From: Bordetella parapertussis
Lineage (GTDB): Bacteria > Pseudomonadota > Gammaproteobacteria > Burkholderiales > Burkholderiaceae_B
Reading direction: 5' to 3'
Length of the DNA: 33,079 bases
Assembly: GCA_945911685.1 (NCBI GenBank)
Contig: CAMEAW010000022.1
Coordinates: forward strand, 1 to 33,079
The translations under genes were made by a program, and so were the position numbers. The notes below the pieces were generated by a model. It did no database searches and had not been told where the DNA came from. It was given only the letters and a program-made list of their open reading frames with translations. Below are positions 16,636-23,899 of the stretch, piece by piece. The stretch's first letter is position 1. Every line of letters starts with the position of its first letter.

Positions 16636-17280
16636 ATGCAGTCTCTCAAGAGCAGTCAATCGGTTGACAAAGGGGCTTGGCACAAGCTTGGCTTAGCCTT
16701 TGTGAATGTAGTATGTGGCTTAGTTTTTTGTCTGGGTTTCCCAGCGGCCAAGGCGACAGAGCTTCCTGCTGCAGCGAAGTATTTTTTTACCAATACCTAC
16801 CTCATAGATATCGGTCAGGGTTCGCAATTGTCGCAAGTGATGCGCACCTCGCAGACTGGGGGATTTGAAACTGCGAACGGAAACTGGATCAGCTTTAAAG
16901 GCTGGTATTCGACCAATTGGACAGATTCGCGCCTGGCAATGATGACCCAACTCACCCCTTGGCTTGGTTTGATTTGGGGTGCTAGCACGGGCGAACTCGG
17001 TGAAAAATATACGATCGATCCAAGCGTTAAAGTCGGGTTGGTCGTTCGACATGATTTTGCTAAAAATTCAAGTTTGTCTTTCAAAGCAACCACTATTCTC
17101 GGTGGCAGTTTAAGAGAGAAATCGTGCATTGCAGACTACGGTGAAATCGGCGGGCAACAAAAAGTGAACTGCCGTTTGGCGGCAACGCCCCTTGCGCCTA
17201 ATGACACCCTGCAGTACCTGTACAACATGAAGCCACTCAATTCTTATTTTCTATCCCTTCAATATTCACTTTCGTTTTAG
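16636..17280 (+). CDS. Putative small outer-membrane beta-barrel protein
   Basis: I do not recognise a named family for this 214-residue protein. An N-terminal hydrophobic segment (LAFVNVVCGLVFCLGFPAAKA, about residues 21-41) should direct export. The rest alternates polar and aromatic residues in strand-like runs (WISFKGWYSTNW, LGLIWGASTGELGEKYTI, VKVGLVVRHDF, SYFLSLQYSLSF) and ends in Phe, as outer-membrane barrels usually do. Two Cys (CIADYGEIGGQQKVNC) could form a disulfide in a loop. About eight strands would fit. AAGGGG lies five bases before the ATG. The subtilase gene follows after 30 bases, so the two are probably one operon. A barrel that anchors or exports the protease is speculation. 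Confidence 0.68.
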   Translation: MQSLKSSQSVDKGAWHKLGLAFVNVVCGLVFCLGFPAAKATELPAAAKYFFTNTYLIDIGQGSQLSQVMRTSQTGGFETANGNWISFKGWYSTNWTDSRLAMMTQLTPWLGLIWGASTGELGEKYTIDPSVKVGLVVRHDFAKNSSLSFKATTILGGSLREKSCIADYGEIGGQQKVNCRLAATPLAPNDTLQYLYNMKPLNSYFLSLQYSLSF

Positions 17281-17310
17281 AAATCTACCAGCCGAGGCGA
17301 GATCAGTGCC

Positions 17311-18171
17311 ATGATAAACATCAAACAGAGTCTTTGGATAATCTCGCTTAGCCTGTCAATGACAGTGTTTACGACTGCGAATGCGCAACAGGCGTGGATG
17401 AGCCCCGAGGTCGGTACGGCTTGGTCACAAGGCTATTTAGGCCAGGGTGTTCGAATCAATATGATTGATGACTTTGGGGCGACTTGTGAGCGAGCCTTTG
17501 GAAGATGTCATGGTGCCTGGACGACTTGGCAGGCGCAGTCAGTGGCGCCGCAGGCTTCAGTAGTCACGCATGAATCGGTCACTGGGGTCGTTGGGCTAGT
17601 TGCCTCGACGTTAAATGTTTTCAACTTGTCTTATGGCTTTTACAGCAGCCTCACTGCTTTTCCGACTGAGCTGGCTTTGTTAGGTTATGCGCAAAGCGGT
17701 AGAGCGGTGATTGTTAAGTCTGCAGGAAACAGCAGTATCCCCGTCGGTGCGGCGGTGCCGTCGGGCGAGTTCCGTGGCAAGGTGGATAATCTGGCAGTTA
17801 GCCTCGCCGGGCAGCCTTCTGCAATCTTGGTGGGTGCCCTAGCAAAGAACGGCACTCCGGCAAACCCCGCGTCAATGGCCAGCTATTCGAATGTGGCAGG
17901 TACGAGCCCGGTTGTACAACGAAATTTTCTGGTTGTTGGTGTGGACAGCAGTGCCATGGGAGGGTTAGCCGGGACCTCGTTTGCGGCACCAATCGTTTCG
18001 GGTTACGCCGCAATTGTTGGAAGCAAGTTCACGACGGCCAACGCAACGGCGGTGGCGAATCAGTTGTTGAATACTGCCCGAACCGATACCGTCACGGGTT
18101 ATAACGCGGCGATCTATGGACGCGGTGAGGCGAGCCTGACTCGAGCCTTAGCACCAGCAAGTATTCGCTAA
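17311..18171 (+). CDS. Compact subtilisin-like (S8) serine peptidase, secreted
   Basis: The 286-residue protein has a signal peptide ending near TTANAQQ (residue 26) and a subtilase fold. Candidate catalytic residues are D53 or D54 (GVRINMIDDFG), H67 (CHGAWTTWQAQ), oxyanion N140 (VKSAGNSS) and S223 (GLAGTSFAAPIVSG). The His motif HGAWTT departs from the usual HGTxVAG, and the Asp-His gap of about 14 residues is far shorter than in subtilisin. C59 and C66 flank this region and could form a disulfide. There is no long propeptide and no C-terminal barrel domain as in autotransporter subtilases. It lies 30 bases after the putative barrel gene. Proteolytic activity is likely but not certain. Confidence 0.82.
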   Translation: MINIKQSLWIISLSLSMTVFTTANAQQAWMSPEVGTAWSQGYLGQGVRINMIDDFGATCERAFGRCHGAWTTWQAQSVAPQASVVTHESVTGVVGLVASTLNVFNLSYGFYSSLTAFPTELALLGYAQSGRAVIVKSAGNSSIPVGAAVPSGEFRGKVDNLAVSLAGQPSAILVGALAKNGTPANPASMASYSNVAGTSPVVQRNFLVVGVDSSAMGGLAGTSFAAPIVSGYAAIVGSKFTTANATAVANQLLNTARTDTVTGYNAAIYGRGEASLTRALAPASIR

Positions 18172-18245
18172 GTGCCACGATGTTAAATGGTTTGGTGAGT
18201 CTGTCATGGTATGTTTGACTCAAAGTTGATGAACGAAGGAACACG

Positions 18246-19430
18246 ATGCAACCACTCAAAGGCATCAAAGTGGTCGACCTCAGCAAGGTGCTGGCTGGGC
18301 CACTTTGCGCACAATATCTTGGCGAGCTAGGCGCTGAGGTCATTAAGATAGAACCCGTTGGTCTCGGCGATGATACCCGCGGCTGGTTACCACAGACGAA
18401 TGGCCAATCAGCCATCTTTATGGCGGTTAACCATAACAAACGTAGTTTGGCTCTCGATTTAAAAACTCCAGCCGGTCAACAGATCTTACACGAGCTGGTA
18501 CAAAACGCCGATGTAGTTCTGCAGGGTTTTGGCGGCGGTACGGCTGCCAAGCTTAAGGTCGATTATGCAACGTTAAGCGCCTTAAATCCAAAGTTGATCT
18601 ATTGCGAAATCTCAGGCTATGGGCGCGCAGGGCCACTTGGAGATGAACCCGGCTATGACGTCATGCTGCAGGCGTTTAGCGGCATGATAAGCACAATGGG
18701 TGCGCCCTCAGGAGAGTTTGCCAGGGCAAGTTTTTCGCCGGTTGACATGGGCACCGGCATGTTTGGCCTCAGTGGTGTGCTGGCAGCGCTGCTAGAACGT
18801 GGACGAACCGGCAAGGGTGTTTACCTTGAGTTGTCGTTGCTCGATACGTCGCTTGGATTTCTGACTTACATGGCACAGAGCTACTGGCAAAGCGGTACCG
18901 ATCCTAGGCCTATGGGCACGGGGCATCCCTCAATGTGCCCGTATCAGGTATTTGAAACAGCCGATCAGCCAATTATGCTTGGTGCCGGTAACGATGCACA
19001 GTGGCGACGCTTTTGCTCAGTCGCAGGTTTAGAAGACCATGTTGATCGCCCAGATCTTGCGACAAACGCGTTGCGCGTTAAAAACATGAGTACCACAGTT
19101 GCGTTGGTGCAGACAAAGATGAAAACCAAGACGCTTGCGCAGTGGCTTGAGTGCTTAAGCAAAAATGGGGTACCCGCTGCACCCATTCATAAACTGAGCG
19201 AAGCCTTAGCGCATCCCCAGGTGGCGGCTAGAGGGTTGATTGTTCAAACCGAACACCCAACGGTAGGCGCACTACAACAAATCGGGTTGCCGATTAAGTT
19301 TCAAGACGAAGATCGCCGGGCGCATCGACCGCCGCCCTTGCTCGGAGAGCACTCGCAAGAGGTCTTGTCTGAACTTGGTTATACGGCCGACGCGATTCAA
19401 GCTTTGCGCACTGCTGGTGTCATTCAGTAG
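18246..19430 (+). CDS. Class III (CaiB/BaiF) CoA-transferase
   Basis: The 394-residue cytoplasmic enzyme belongs to the family III CoA-transferases, which move CoA between carboxylic acids. Visible marks are the N-terminal LKGIKVVDLSKVLAGPLCAQ, LGELGAEVIKIEP, NHNKRSLALDLKT, and the catalytic-Asp segment GDEPGYDVMLQAFSG with D138. The substrate pair cannot be read. The ATG follows AAGGA. The crotonase-fold gene follows on the same strand after 157 bases, so activation of an acid to its CoA ester and a later step on that ester are plausible. Confidence 0.92.
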   Translation: MQPLKGIKVVDLSKVLAGPLCAQYLGELGAEVIKIEPVGLGDDTRGWLPQTNGQSAIFMAVNHNKRSLALDLKTPAGQQILHELVQNADVVLQGFGGGTAAKLKVDYATLSALNPKLIYCEISGYGRAGPLGDEPGYDVMLQAFSGMISTMGAPSGEFARASFSPVDMGTGMFGLSGVLAALLERGRTGKGVYLELSLLDTSLGFLTYMAQSYWQSGTDPRPMGTGHPSMCPYQVFETADQPIMLGAGNDAQWRRFCSVAGLEDHVDRPDLATNALRVKNMSTTVALVQTKMKTKTLAQWLECLSKNGVPAAPIHKLSEALAHPQVAARGLIVQTEHPTVGALQQIGLPIKFQDEDRRAHRPPPLLGEHSQEVLSELGYTADAIQALRTAGVIQ

Positions 19431-19587
19431 GTCTGCGAGCAATCGAGTGGTAGATTCAAGATTAAAACGCGGCGTTCGTGTTTTGTCGCTTAGAAAATTT
19501 GGTTGCTCTCTAGTCTTGGGCACGTCTAAATTAATAACCAGATCCAGTCTGTTATTTCGGGCTGATGCAGAATAAAGATACAAGAAA

Positions 19588-20358
19588 ATGAAATATATCC
19601 ATTACTCAGTCGTCGATCAAATCGCAGAGATCAGTCTGAATCACGCGCCGGTAAACGCCCTGAACATCCCGATGCTGGTTGAGATCGTCGCGGCCTTCAA
19701 AGCCGCGCGTGATGACGATCAGGTGCGGGCTGTGATTTTATCGAGTGCCTTGCCAAAGCGCTTTTGCGCTGGGCTTGATTTAGATATTTTGCTTGATGAA
19801 ACAGGCAAGTCTGTACGTGAATTCTTAGACCAACTATATATCGAACTTGCAGATGTCCAGCACACCTTGGGTAAGCCCTCTATTGCGGCGATCGATGGCG
19901 CAGCGCGTGCTGGCGGAATGACGCTATCCATTTCTTGTAACGTGATCATTGCGAGTCACTCAGCCACCTTTGGCTATCCAGAAATTGACGTCGGCATGAT
20001 TCCAGCCATCCACTTTATTCATTTGCCCACGATCATTGGGCGCCACCGCGCGTTTGAAATCCTTTTTAGTGGTCGTGTGTTTAAGGCGCAAGAGGCTGTC
20101 GAACTTGGTTTGGTGAGCCAAGTTGTTGAGGATGGCACCGCTCTGCGAGCTGCTCGCGACATGGCGAAGATGTTTGCGTCTAAATCGCCTAACGTGATGC
20201 GACTGGGACATCAAGCTTTTATGCGAATCAACGACGCTGGCTACCGTCGCGATATCGGCGGCATCGTTGATACGTTTTGTGCAGTCGCCGCAAGCCGCGA
20301 CGCAAAAGAGGGGATTACTGCCTTTATCGAAAAACGACCGGCGAAGTGGTCGGTATGA
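19588..20358 (+). CDS. Enoyl-CoA hydratase/isomerase (crotonase) family protein
   Basis: The 256-residue crotonase-fold protein binds an acyl-CoA and stabilises its enolate. The oxyanion-hole peptides are present (FCAGLDLDIL at 59-68 and GAARAGGMTL at 104-113). Of the two Glu residues used by classical hydratases, the second is present (E132 in FGYPEIDVG), but the first is replaced by T112 in the GGMTL segment. The protein may therefore be an isomerase, hydrolase or lyase of the superfamily rather than a hydratase. The ribosome binding site is weak. It follows the CoA-transferase and is separated from the convergent ABC binding protein by a repeat-containing terminator region. Confidence 0.87.
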   Translation: MKYIHYSVVDQIAEISLNHAPVNALNIPMLVEIVAAFKAARDDDQVRAVILSSALPKRFCAGLDLDILLDETGKSVREFLDQLYIELADVQHTLGKPSIAAIDGAARAGGMTLSISCNVIIASHSATFGYPEIDVGMIPAIHFIHLPTIIGRHRAFEILFSGRVFKAQEAVELGLVSQVVEDGTALRAARDMAKMFASKSPNVMRLGHQAFMRINDAGYRRDIGGIVDTFCAVAASRDAKEGITAFIEKRPAKWSV

Positions 20359-20366
20359 CAAATAAA

Positions 20367-20448
20367 GACGACTGAAGTCGCCGTTATCAGGTATGAAAAC
20401 CGTCGGCAGGACCGACTGGACGCAAAAACGGCCACCGAAGTGGCCGTT
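20367..20448. repeat. Tandem hairpin cluster with two related palindromic units
   Basis: Three hairpins lie in series: CGAC/GTCG (20369-20380), GTCGG/CCGAC (20402-20416) and AACGGCCAC/GTGGCCGTT (20427-20448). The first and third share the tail GAAGT-S-GCCGTTATCA, so the first looks like a decayed copy of the third. They sit between convergent genes. Confidence 0.55.
20424..20448 (-). terminator. Intrinsic terminator of the orphan ABC binding-protein gene
   Basis: On the minus strand a perfect 9-base stem with a TTCG tetraloop closed by C-G is followed by GTTTTTG, 22 bases beyond the stop codon at 20470. This is a textbook rho-independent terminator. On the plus strand it may also stop transcripts from the crotonase gene, with a poorer T-tract. 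Confidence 0.85.
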
Positions 20449-20469
20449 ATCAAGATCAAGACATAGATA

Positions 20470-21696
20470 TTATTTTTTGACTAATGGGCAGACACTCTGA
20501 GACAAAGGCCTAAAAGCCTGGTCACCTGGGATCACTGCATTTATCTTCAACAGATCCCAAGGGCCCTTTGACTCAGAAGGCTTTTTCGCTTCGGCTAGAT
20601 ACATATCGTGCACCATGCGACCGTCTACACGAATCTTGCCTTTTGTCGCAAAGAAGTCGTTGATTTCGAGCTCTCGCATCTTGGCTGCAACCGCATCTGC
20701 ATCATCTGTACCAGCGGCAGTAACAGACTTCAGGTAATGCATCGTTGCTGAATAAGCACCGGCCTGCACCATGGTTGGCATATCACCTTTGGTCCGCTCG
20801 CCAAAACGCTTTGAAAAAGCACGGGTTTCGTCGGTGCGATCCCAATAAAAACCGTCGGTGAACATCAAGCCCTGTGCGACTGACAAGCCCATCCCTTTGA
20901 TATCAGACAAAAACATCAATAAGGTGGCCATTTGTTGTCCACCTTTGATGATGCCAAATTCTGAAGCTTGACGCACAGAATTTTGCGCGTCTGAGCCGGC
21001 ATTGGCCAGACCAATAATTTTGGCTTTTGATGCCTGTGCTTGCAATAAGTACGAAGAGAAGTCGGGAGAATTTAATGGCGCACGTACACTGCCAAGAACT
21101 TTGCCACCATTGGCAAGAACAACCTCAGCCGTATCTTTTTCTAGGGCATGACCAAATGCATAATCGGCCGTAATGAAGAACCAGCTGTTACCGCCTCCTT
21201 TAGTAATAGCAGCGCCCGTACCGTGAGCCATTGCATAGGTGTCATAGGTGTAATGGACGCCGTACGGTGAGCATTCAGCATTGGTCAAGGCAGAGCTTGC
21301 CGAACCTGAAAAGATGACTAAGCGCTTTTTTTCTTTGGCGAGTTTTTGCATCGCTAACGCCGAGGCAGAGTCGGTTGACTCAATGACCAGTTTGACGTCG
21401 TCGCGGTCGTACCACTCGCGCACGCGTGCGGCAGTGATATCAACCTTATTTTGATAATTGGCCGAAAGTACCTCGATTGGGCGGCCCAACACCTTGCCGC
21501 CAAAATCTTCGACTGCCATCTTGACTGCGGTCACCATATTGGGGCCGCCAATGGCGGAATAAATACCCGACATGTCGACAATTGCGCCAATGCGAAATGG
21601 TTTGACTTCCTGCGCAGAGGCAAGATTAGTCAGTACGCTTGCGCTGAGTATGCCTGTAGCAATTAAGGTAGAAAGAATTGTTTTTTTAAAATTCAT
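20470..21696 (-). CDS. ABC transporter substrate-binding protein, branched-chain amino acid/amide type
   Basis: The 408-residue periplasmic protein has a signal peptide cut near TNLASAQE (residue 28-29) and the type I periplasmic-binding fold (RIGAIVDMSGIYSAIGGPN, AVKMAVEDFGG, ADYAFGHALEKD). It delivers a small ligand, not necessarily an amino acid, to a Liv-like permease. No permease or ATPase gene is next to it; the closest liv genes are 9 kb away. It shares the TADYAFGH segment with the binding protein at 29987, so the two are paralogues and could share that permease. GAGA lies six bases before the ATG. A 21-base inverted repeat lies 24 bases upstream, and a strong terminator follows. Confidence 0.92.
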   Translation of the reverse strand: MNFKKTILSTLIATGILSASVLTNLASAQEVKPFRIGAIVDMSGIYSAIGGPNMVTAVKMAVEDFGGKVLGRPIEVLSANYQNKVDITAARVREWYDRDDVKLVIESTDSASALAMQKLAKEKKRLVIFSGSASSALTNAECSPYGVHYTYDTYAMAHGTGAAITKGGGNSWFFITADYAFGHALEKDTAEVVLANGGKVLGSVRAPLNSPDFSSYLLQAQASKAKIIGLANAGSDAQNSVRQASEFGIIKGGQQMATLLMFLSDIKGMGLSVAQGLMFTDGFYWDRTDETRAFSKRFGERTKGDMPTMVQAGAYSATMHYLKSVTAAGTDDADAVAAKMRELEINDFFATKGKIRVDGRMVHDMYLAEAKKPSESKGPWDLLKINAVIPGDQAFRPLSQSVCPLVKK

Positions 21697-21720
21697 GGGG
21701 GGTCTCTATTCGTAAATGTC

Positions 21721-21741
21721 GCTTGAACGAATGCTTCAAGC
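21721..21741. promoter_or_regulatory. Inverted repeat upstream of the orphan binding-protein gene
   Basis: Perfect 7-base arms GCTTGAA and TTCAAGC surround a 7-base spacer, 24 bases upstream of the ATG at 21696 and within the region divergent from the SnoaL-like gene. It could be an operator or a leader hairpin. Confidence 0.4.
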
Positions 21742-21904
21742 CTTATGTTTATTGACAAGTCACTGCATATTGCCTGAAATATACGAAAAATGTTGCAACG
21801 CTGATCTAGAGAAAACCCTTGTTTGAAGCGGTTTTTGTTCGATTAAACTCGCCAGAGTGCAGCAAGTGCCAGCGATCCAACCGCTTAATACCTAGGAATC
21901 ACCC

Positions 21905-22327
21905 ATGACTGAAAGTGCGAGTAACCCAAAAAAAACGTTAGATGAGATGCAACGGGTATGGAATTTAGCTGCCAAGGTCTGGAACCCACAGGCGCTGGCA
22001 AGTCTGTACGCAGATGATGCCCTGTTTTATGGCGGCCGTTCGGGTCACTCGGTTGGAGTCGCCGAAATTCAGGCTTATTTTGCTTCTTATGACGGCATCA
22101 TTCAGTCAGCGGTGCTTGACTTAATCGAACAAGAACTGGTGCAGATCAGCCCAGAAAGTTTTGTATCGCAAGGTTTAGGGGCGTTTTCGTTTGTGCTCGC
22201 GGGTGGTCGGCAAACCCAATCGGTGCTACGCACGACGCTCGTATTAAGTAAGCTAAACGGGAAGTGGAAAATTCAACTACATCATTTTTCGGTTACGCCT
22301 GCGGTGCCGCCTCTTGGTGATCACTGA
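21905..22327 (+). CDS. SnoaL/NTF2-like domain protein
   Basis: The 140-residue cytoplasmic protein has the NTF2-like cone fold pattern: an N-terminal helix with VWNLAAKVWNPQALASLYADDALFYGG, a middle helix GVAEIQAYFASY, and C-terminal strands ending WKIQLHHFS. Such proteins include small isomerases, dehydratases and binding proteins; the reaction here is unknown. The ATG follows AGGAAT. It precedes the first enolase-superfamily gene by 142 bases on the same strand. The N-terminal part of the monooxygenase at 5751-7523 appears to belong to the same broad fold. Confidence 0.78.
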   Translation: MTESASNPKKTLDEMQRVWNLAAKVWNPQALASLYADDALFYGGRSGHSVGVAEIQAYFASYDGIIQSAVLDLIEQELVQISPESFVSQGLGAFSFVLAGGRQTQSVLRTTLVLSKLNGKWKIQLHHFSVTPAVPPLGDH

Positions 22328-22350
22328 GAAACAATCGTATTAGTTATCGC

Positions 22351-22383
22351 TGCAATAAAGATAATCGTGGTTATCAAATTGCA
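22351..22383. repeat. Interrupted dyad between SnoaL-like and enolase-superfamily genes
   Basis: TGCAA...GATAA and TTATC...TTGCA pair around a 6-base centre, with gaps of 4 and 3 bases between the inner and outer arms. It could be an operator or a weak hairpin. Confidence 0.3.
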
Positions 22384-22443
22384 ATATAGAAGACAATAGC
22401 AATCCTCAGCGAGGCGCGAGTTTCGCTAAGGTTTAATAAAAAA

Positions 22444-22458
22444 GCCGTAGATAACGGC
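22444..22458 (+). promoter_or_regulatory. Hairpin directly before the ribosome binding site of the gene at 22470
   Basis: GCCGT and ACGGC form a 5-base stem with a 5-base loop. AAGGAG begins at the very next base (22459). A structure this close could affect ribosome access. Confidence 0.3.
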
Positions 22459-22469
22459 AAGGAGACAGT

Positions 22470-23651
22470 TTGAAAATCACCGCAATCGAAGACCTCCATG
22501 CAGATGGTGGCTGGCGTACCCTTTCTTTTTTAAAAATCACAACCGATACAGGTTTGATTGGCTGGTCAGAGTTCAGCGAGGGCAGTGCAGCGCCGGGCTT
22601 AACTGGGGTCATCCGCAAACTTGGACAAAACCTACTAGGCTCAGATCCACGGCAAATCAATCTGATTCATGCCAACTTGTTTGCAGTTACGCGAATCTTT
22701 TCTGGTGGATTGATTGCTCAGGCCATTGCCTCACTTGAAAATGCCTGCTTGGATTTAAAAGCAAAAGAGCTCAACGTACCTGTGCATCAGTTATTTGGGG
22801 GCGCCTTACGTAAAACGCTGCCGATCTATTGGTCTCAGTGTGGCACCTTGCGTTCGCGTTTTGCGCCGGTGTTTGATGCAGCACCTCTGCGTTCGCTAGA
22901 CGATATTGTGGCGCTGGGCAAAGAGGCTAAGACGCGTGGCTTCAAAGCACTCAAGACCAACATTCTGTCTTTTGAAAATGGCCTCTGTATTAATTATCGA
23001 CCAGGCTTTGGCGTCGGAACAGGCTTTCCTGAGTTAAATCTTGACGATAAACTTCTTGCCACGATTGTTGAATTGCTTGCGGCCTTTGAACAGGGTGCCG
23101 GAAAAGATGTGAAGTTAGCGCTTGACCTGAATTTTCACTTTAAGCCCGAAGGTGCAAAAAGAATCGCACGCGCGCTTGAGCGGTTTAATCTCATGTGGCT
23201 TGAAGTTGACATACAAGATCCTAAGGCCTTGGCTGAAGTCAAGCAATCAACCACGACACGAATATCTTCGCTTGAAACGTTGCTGGGCCGGCAAGCGCTT
23301 CGTCCTTATCTTGAGGCCAACTCTGCAGATGTTGCGATTATTGACCCGCAATGGAACGGCTTGCTAGAGGCTACCAAAATGGCGACCATGGCTGAGAGTT
23401 ATGAAATTAACGTAGCTTCGCACAACTACCACGGGCAGCTGTCTTCGCTGATGGGGGCGCATTTTTCAGCAGCAACGTCAAATTTCAGCATCATGGAATA
23501 CGTTGTCGATGAGGCTGCGTTCACGCGCGACTACATGACCCATCCGATTCAAATCGTTGATGGCGAAATCATCTTGCCAGAGGGCCCTGGCTGGGGCTCA
23601 GATATCAATGAAGACGCTGTGCGGGCAAGGCCAGCTAAATTGTCAACTTGA
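22470..23651 (+). CDS. Enolase-superfamily (mandelate racemase/muconate lactonising) enzyme, TTG start
   Basis: The 393-residue enzyme has the N-terminal capping domain and the C-terminal barrel of the enolase superfamily, which abstracts a proton next to a carboxylate with Mg2+. Metal ligands are D219 (LALDLNF), E245 (WLEVDI) and E269 (SSLETLL). A His-Asp dyad is likely from H318 (ASHNYHG) and D292 (IIDPQWNG). On the opposite face K162 is present, but the second Lys of the usual KxK is N164 (LKTNI), which favours a dehydratase-like or single-base reaction over a racemase (inference). AAGGAG lies five bases before the TTG. It heads a plus-strand run with a second member of the superfamily and two Bug receptors. 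Confidence 0.88.
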   Translation: MKITAIEDLHADGGWRTLSFLKITTDTGLIGWSEFSEGSAAPGLTGVIRKLGQNLLGSDPRQINLIHANLFAVTRIFSGGLIAQAIASLENACLDLKAKELNVPVHQLFGGALRKTLPIYWSQCGTLRSRFAPVFDAAPLRSLDDIVALGKEAKTRGFKALKTNILSFENGLCINYRPGFGVGTGFPELNLDDKLLATIVELLAAFEQGAGKDVKLALDLNFHFKPEGAKRIARALERFNLMWLEVDIQDPKALAEVKQSTTTRISSLETLLGRQALRPYLEANSADVAIIDPQWNGLLEATKMATMAESYEINVASHNYHGQLSSLMGAHFSAATSNFSIMEYVVDEAAFTRDYMTHPIQIVDGEIILPEGPGWGSDINEDAVRARPAKLST

Positions 23652-23761
23652 AGTTGTTGTGGATGTATTTCAATTTTTGTTTAATCTTCGAAATCAGACT
23701 CGCCAAGATTATTGAAGCTGCCTCCTCTAATTGACCGAGTCATTTTGATGTCGCATGTTGC

Positions 23762-23791
23762 GCCGCAGCGATAAGACTCTGTCGCTGAGGC
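23762..23791 (+). terminator. Stem-loop between the two enolase-superfamily genes
   Basis: GCCGCAGCGA and TCGCTGAGGC pair over ten positions with one mismatch and a 10-base loop. Only TTTC follows directly; a T-rich tract lies about 40 bases on. It could partly terminate the upstream transcript. The rest of 23652-23899 shows no coding signal. Confidence 0.4.
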
Positions 23792-23899
23792 TTTCTACAC
23801 GGGTGTGTGCATATAGATGTGCAGACGTCTTTATTTTTTTATTGAGCTAAGACTTTTTGGCATATCATGGACTCGTGCAAACTCAGATAGCGACCTGTC

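Noticed and set aside
23806..23823. Direct repeat TGTGCA at 12-base spacing before the second enolase-superfamily gene
   Set aside because: Two 6-base copies are easily due to chance and no promoter lines up with them convincingly.
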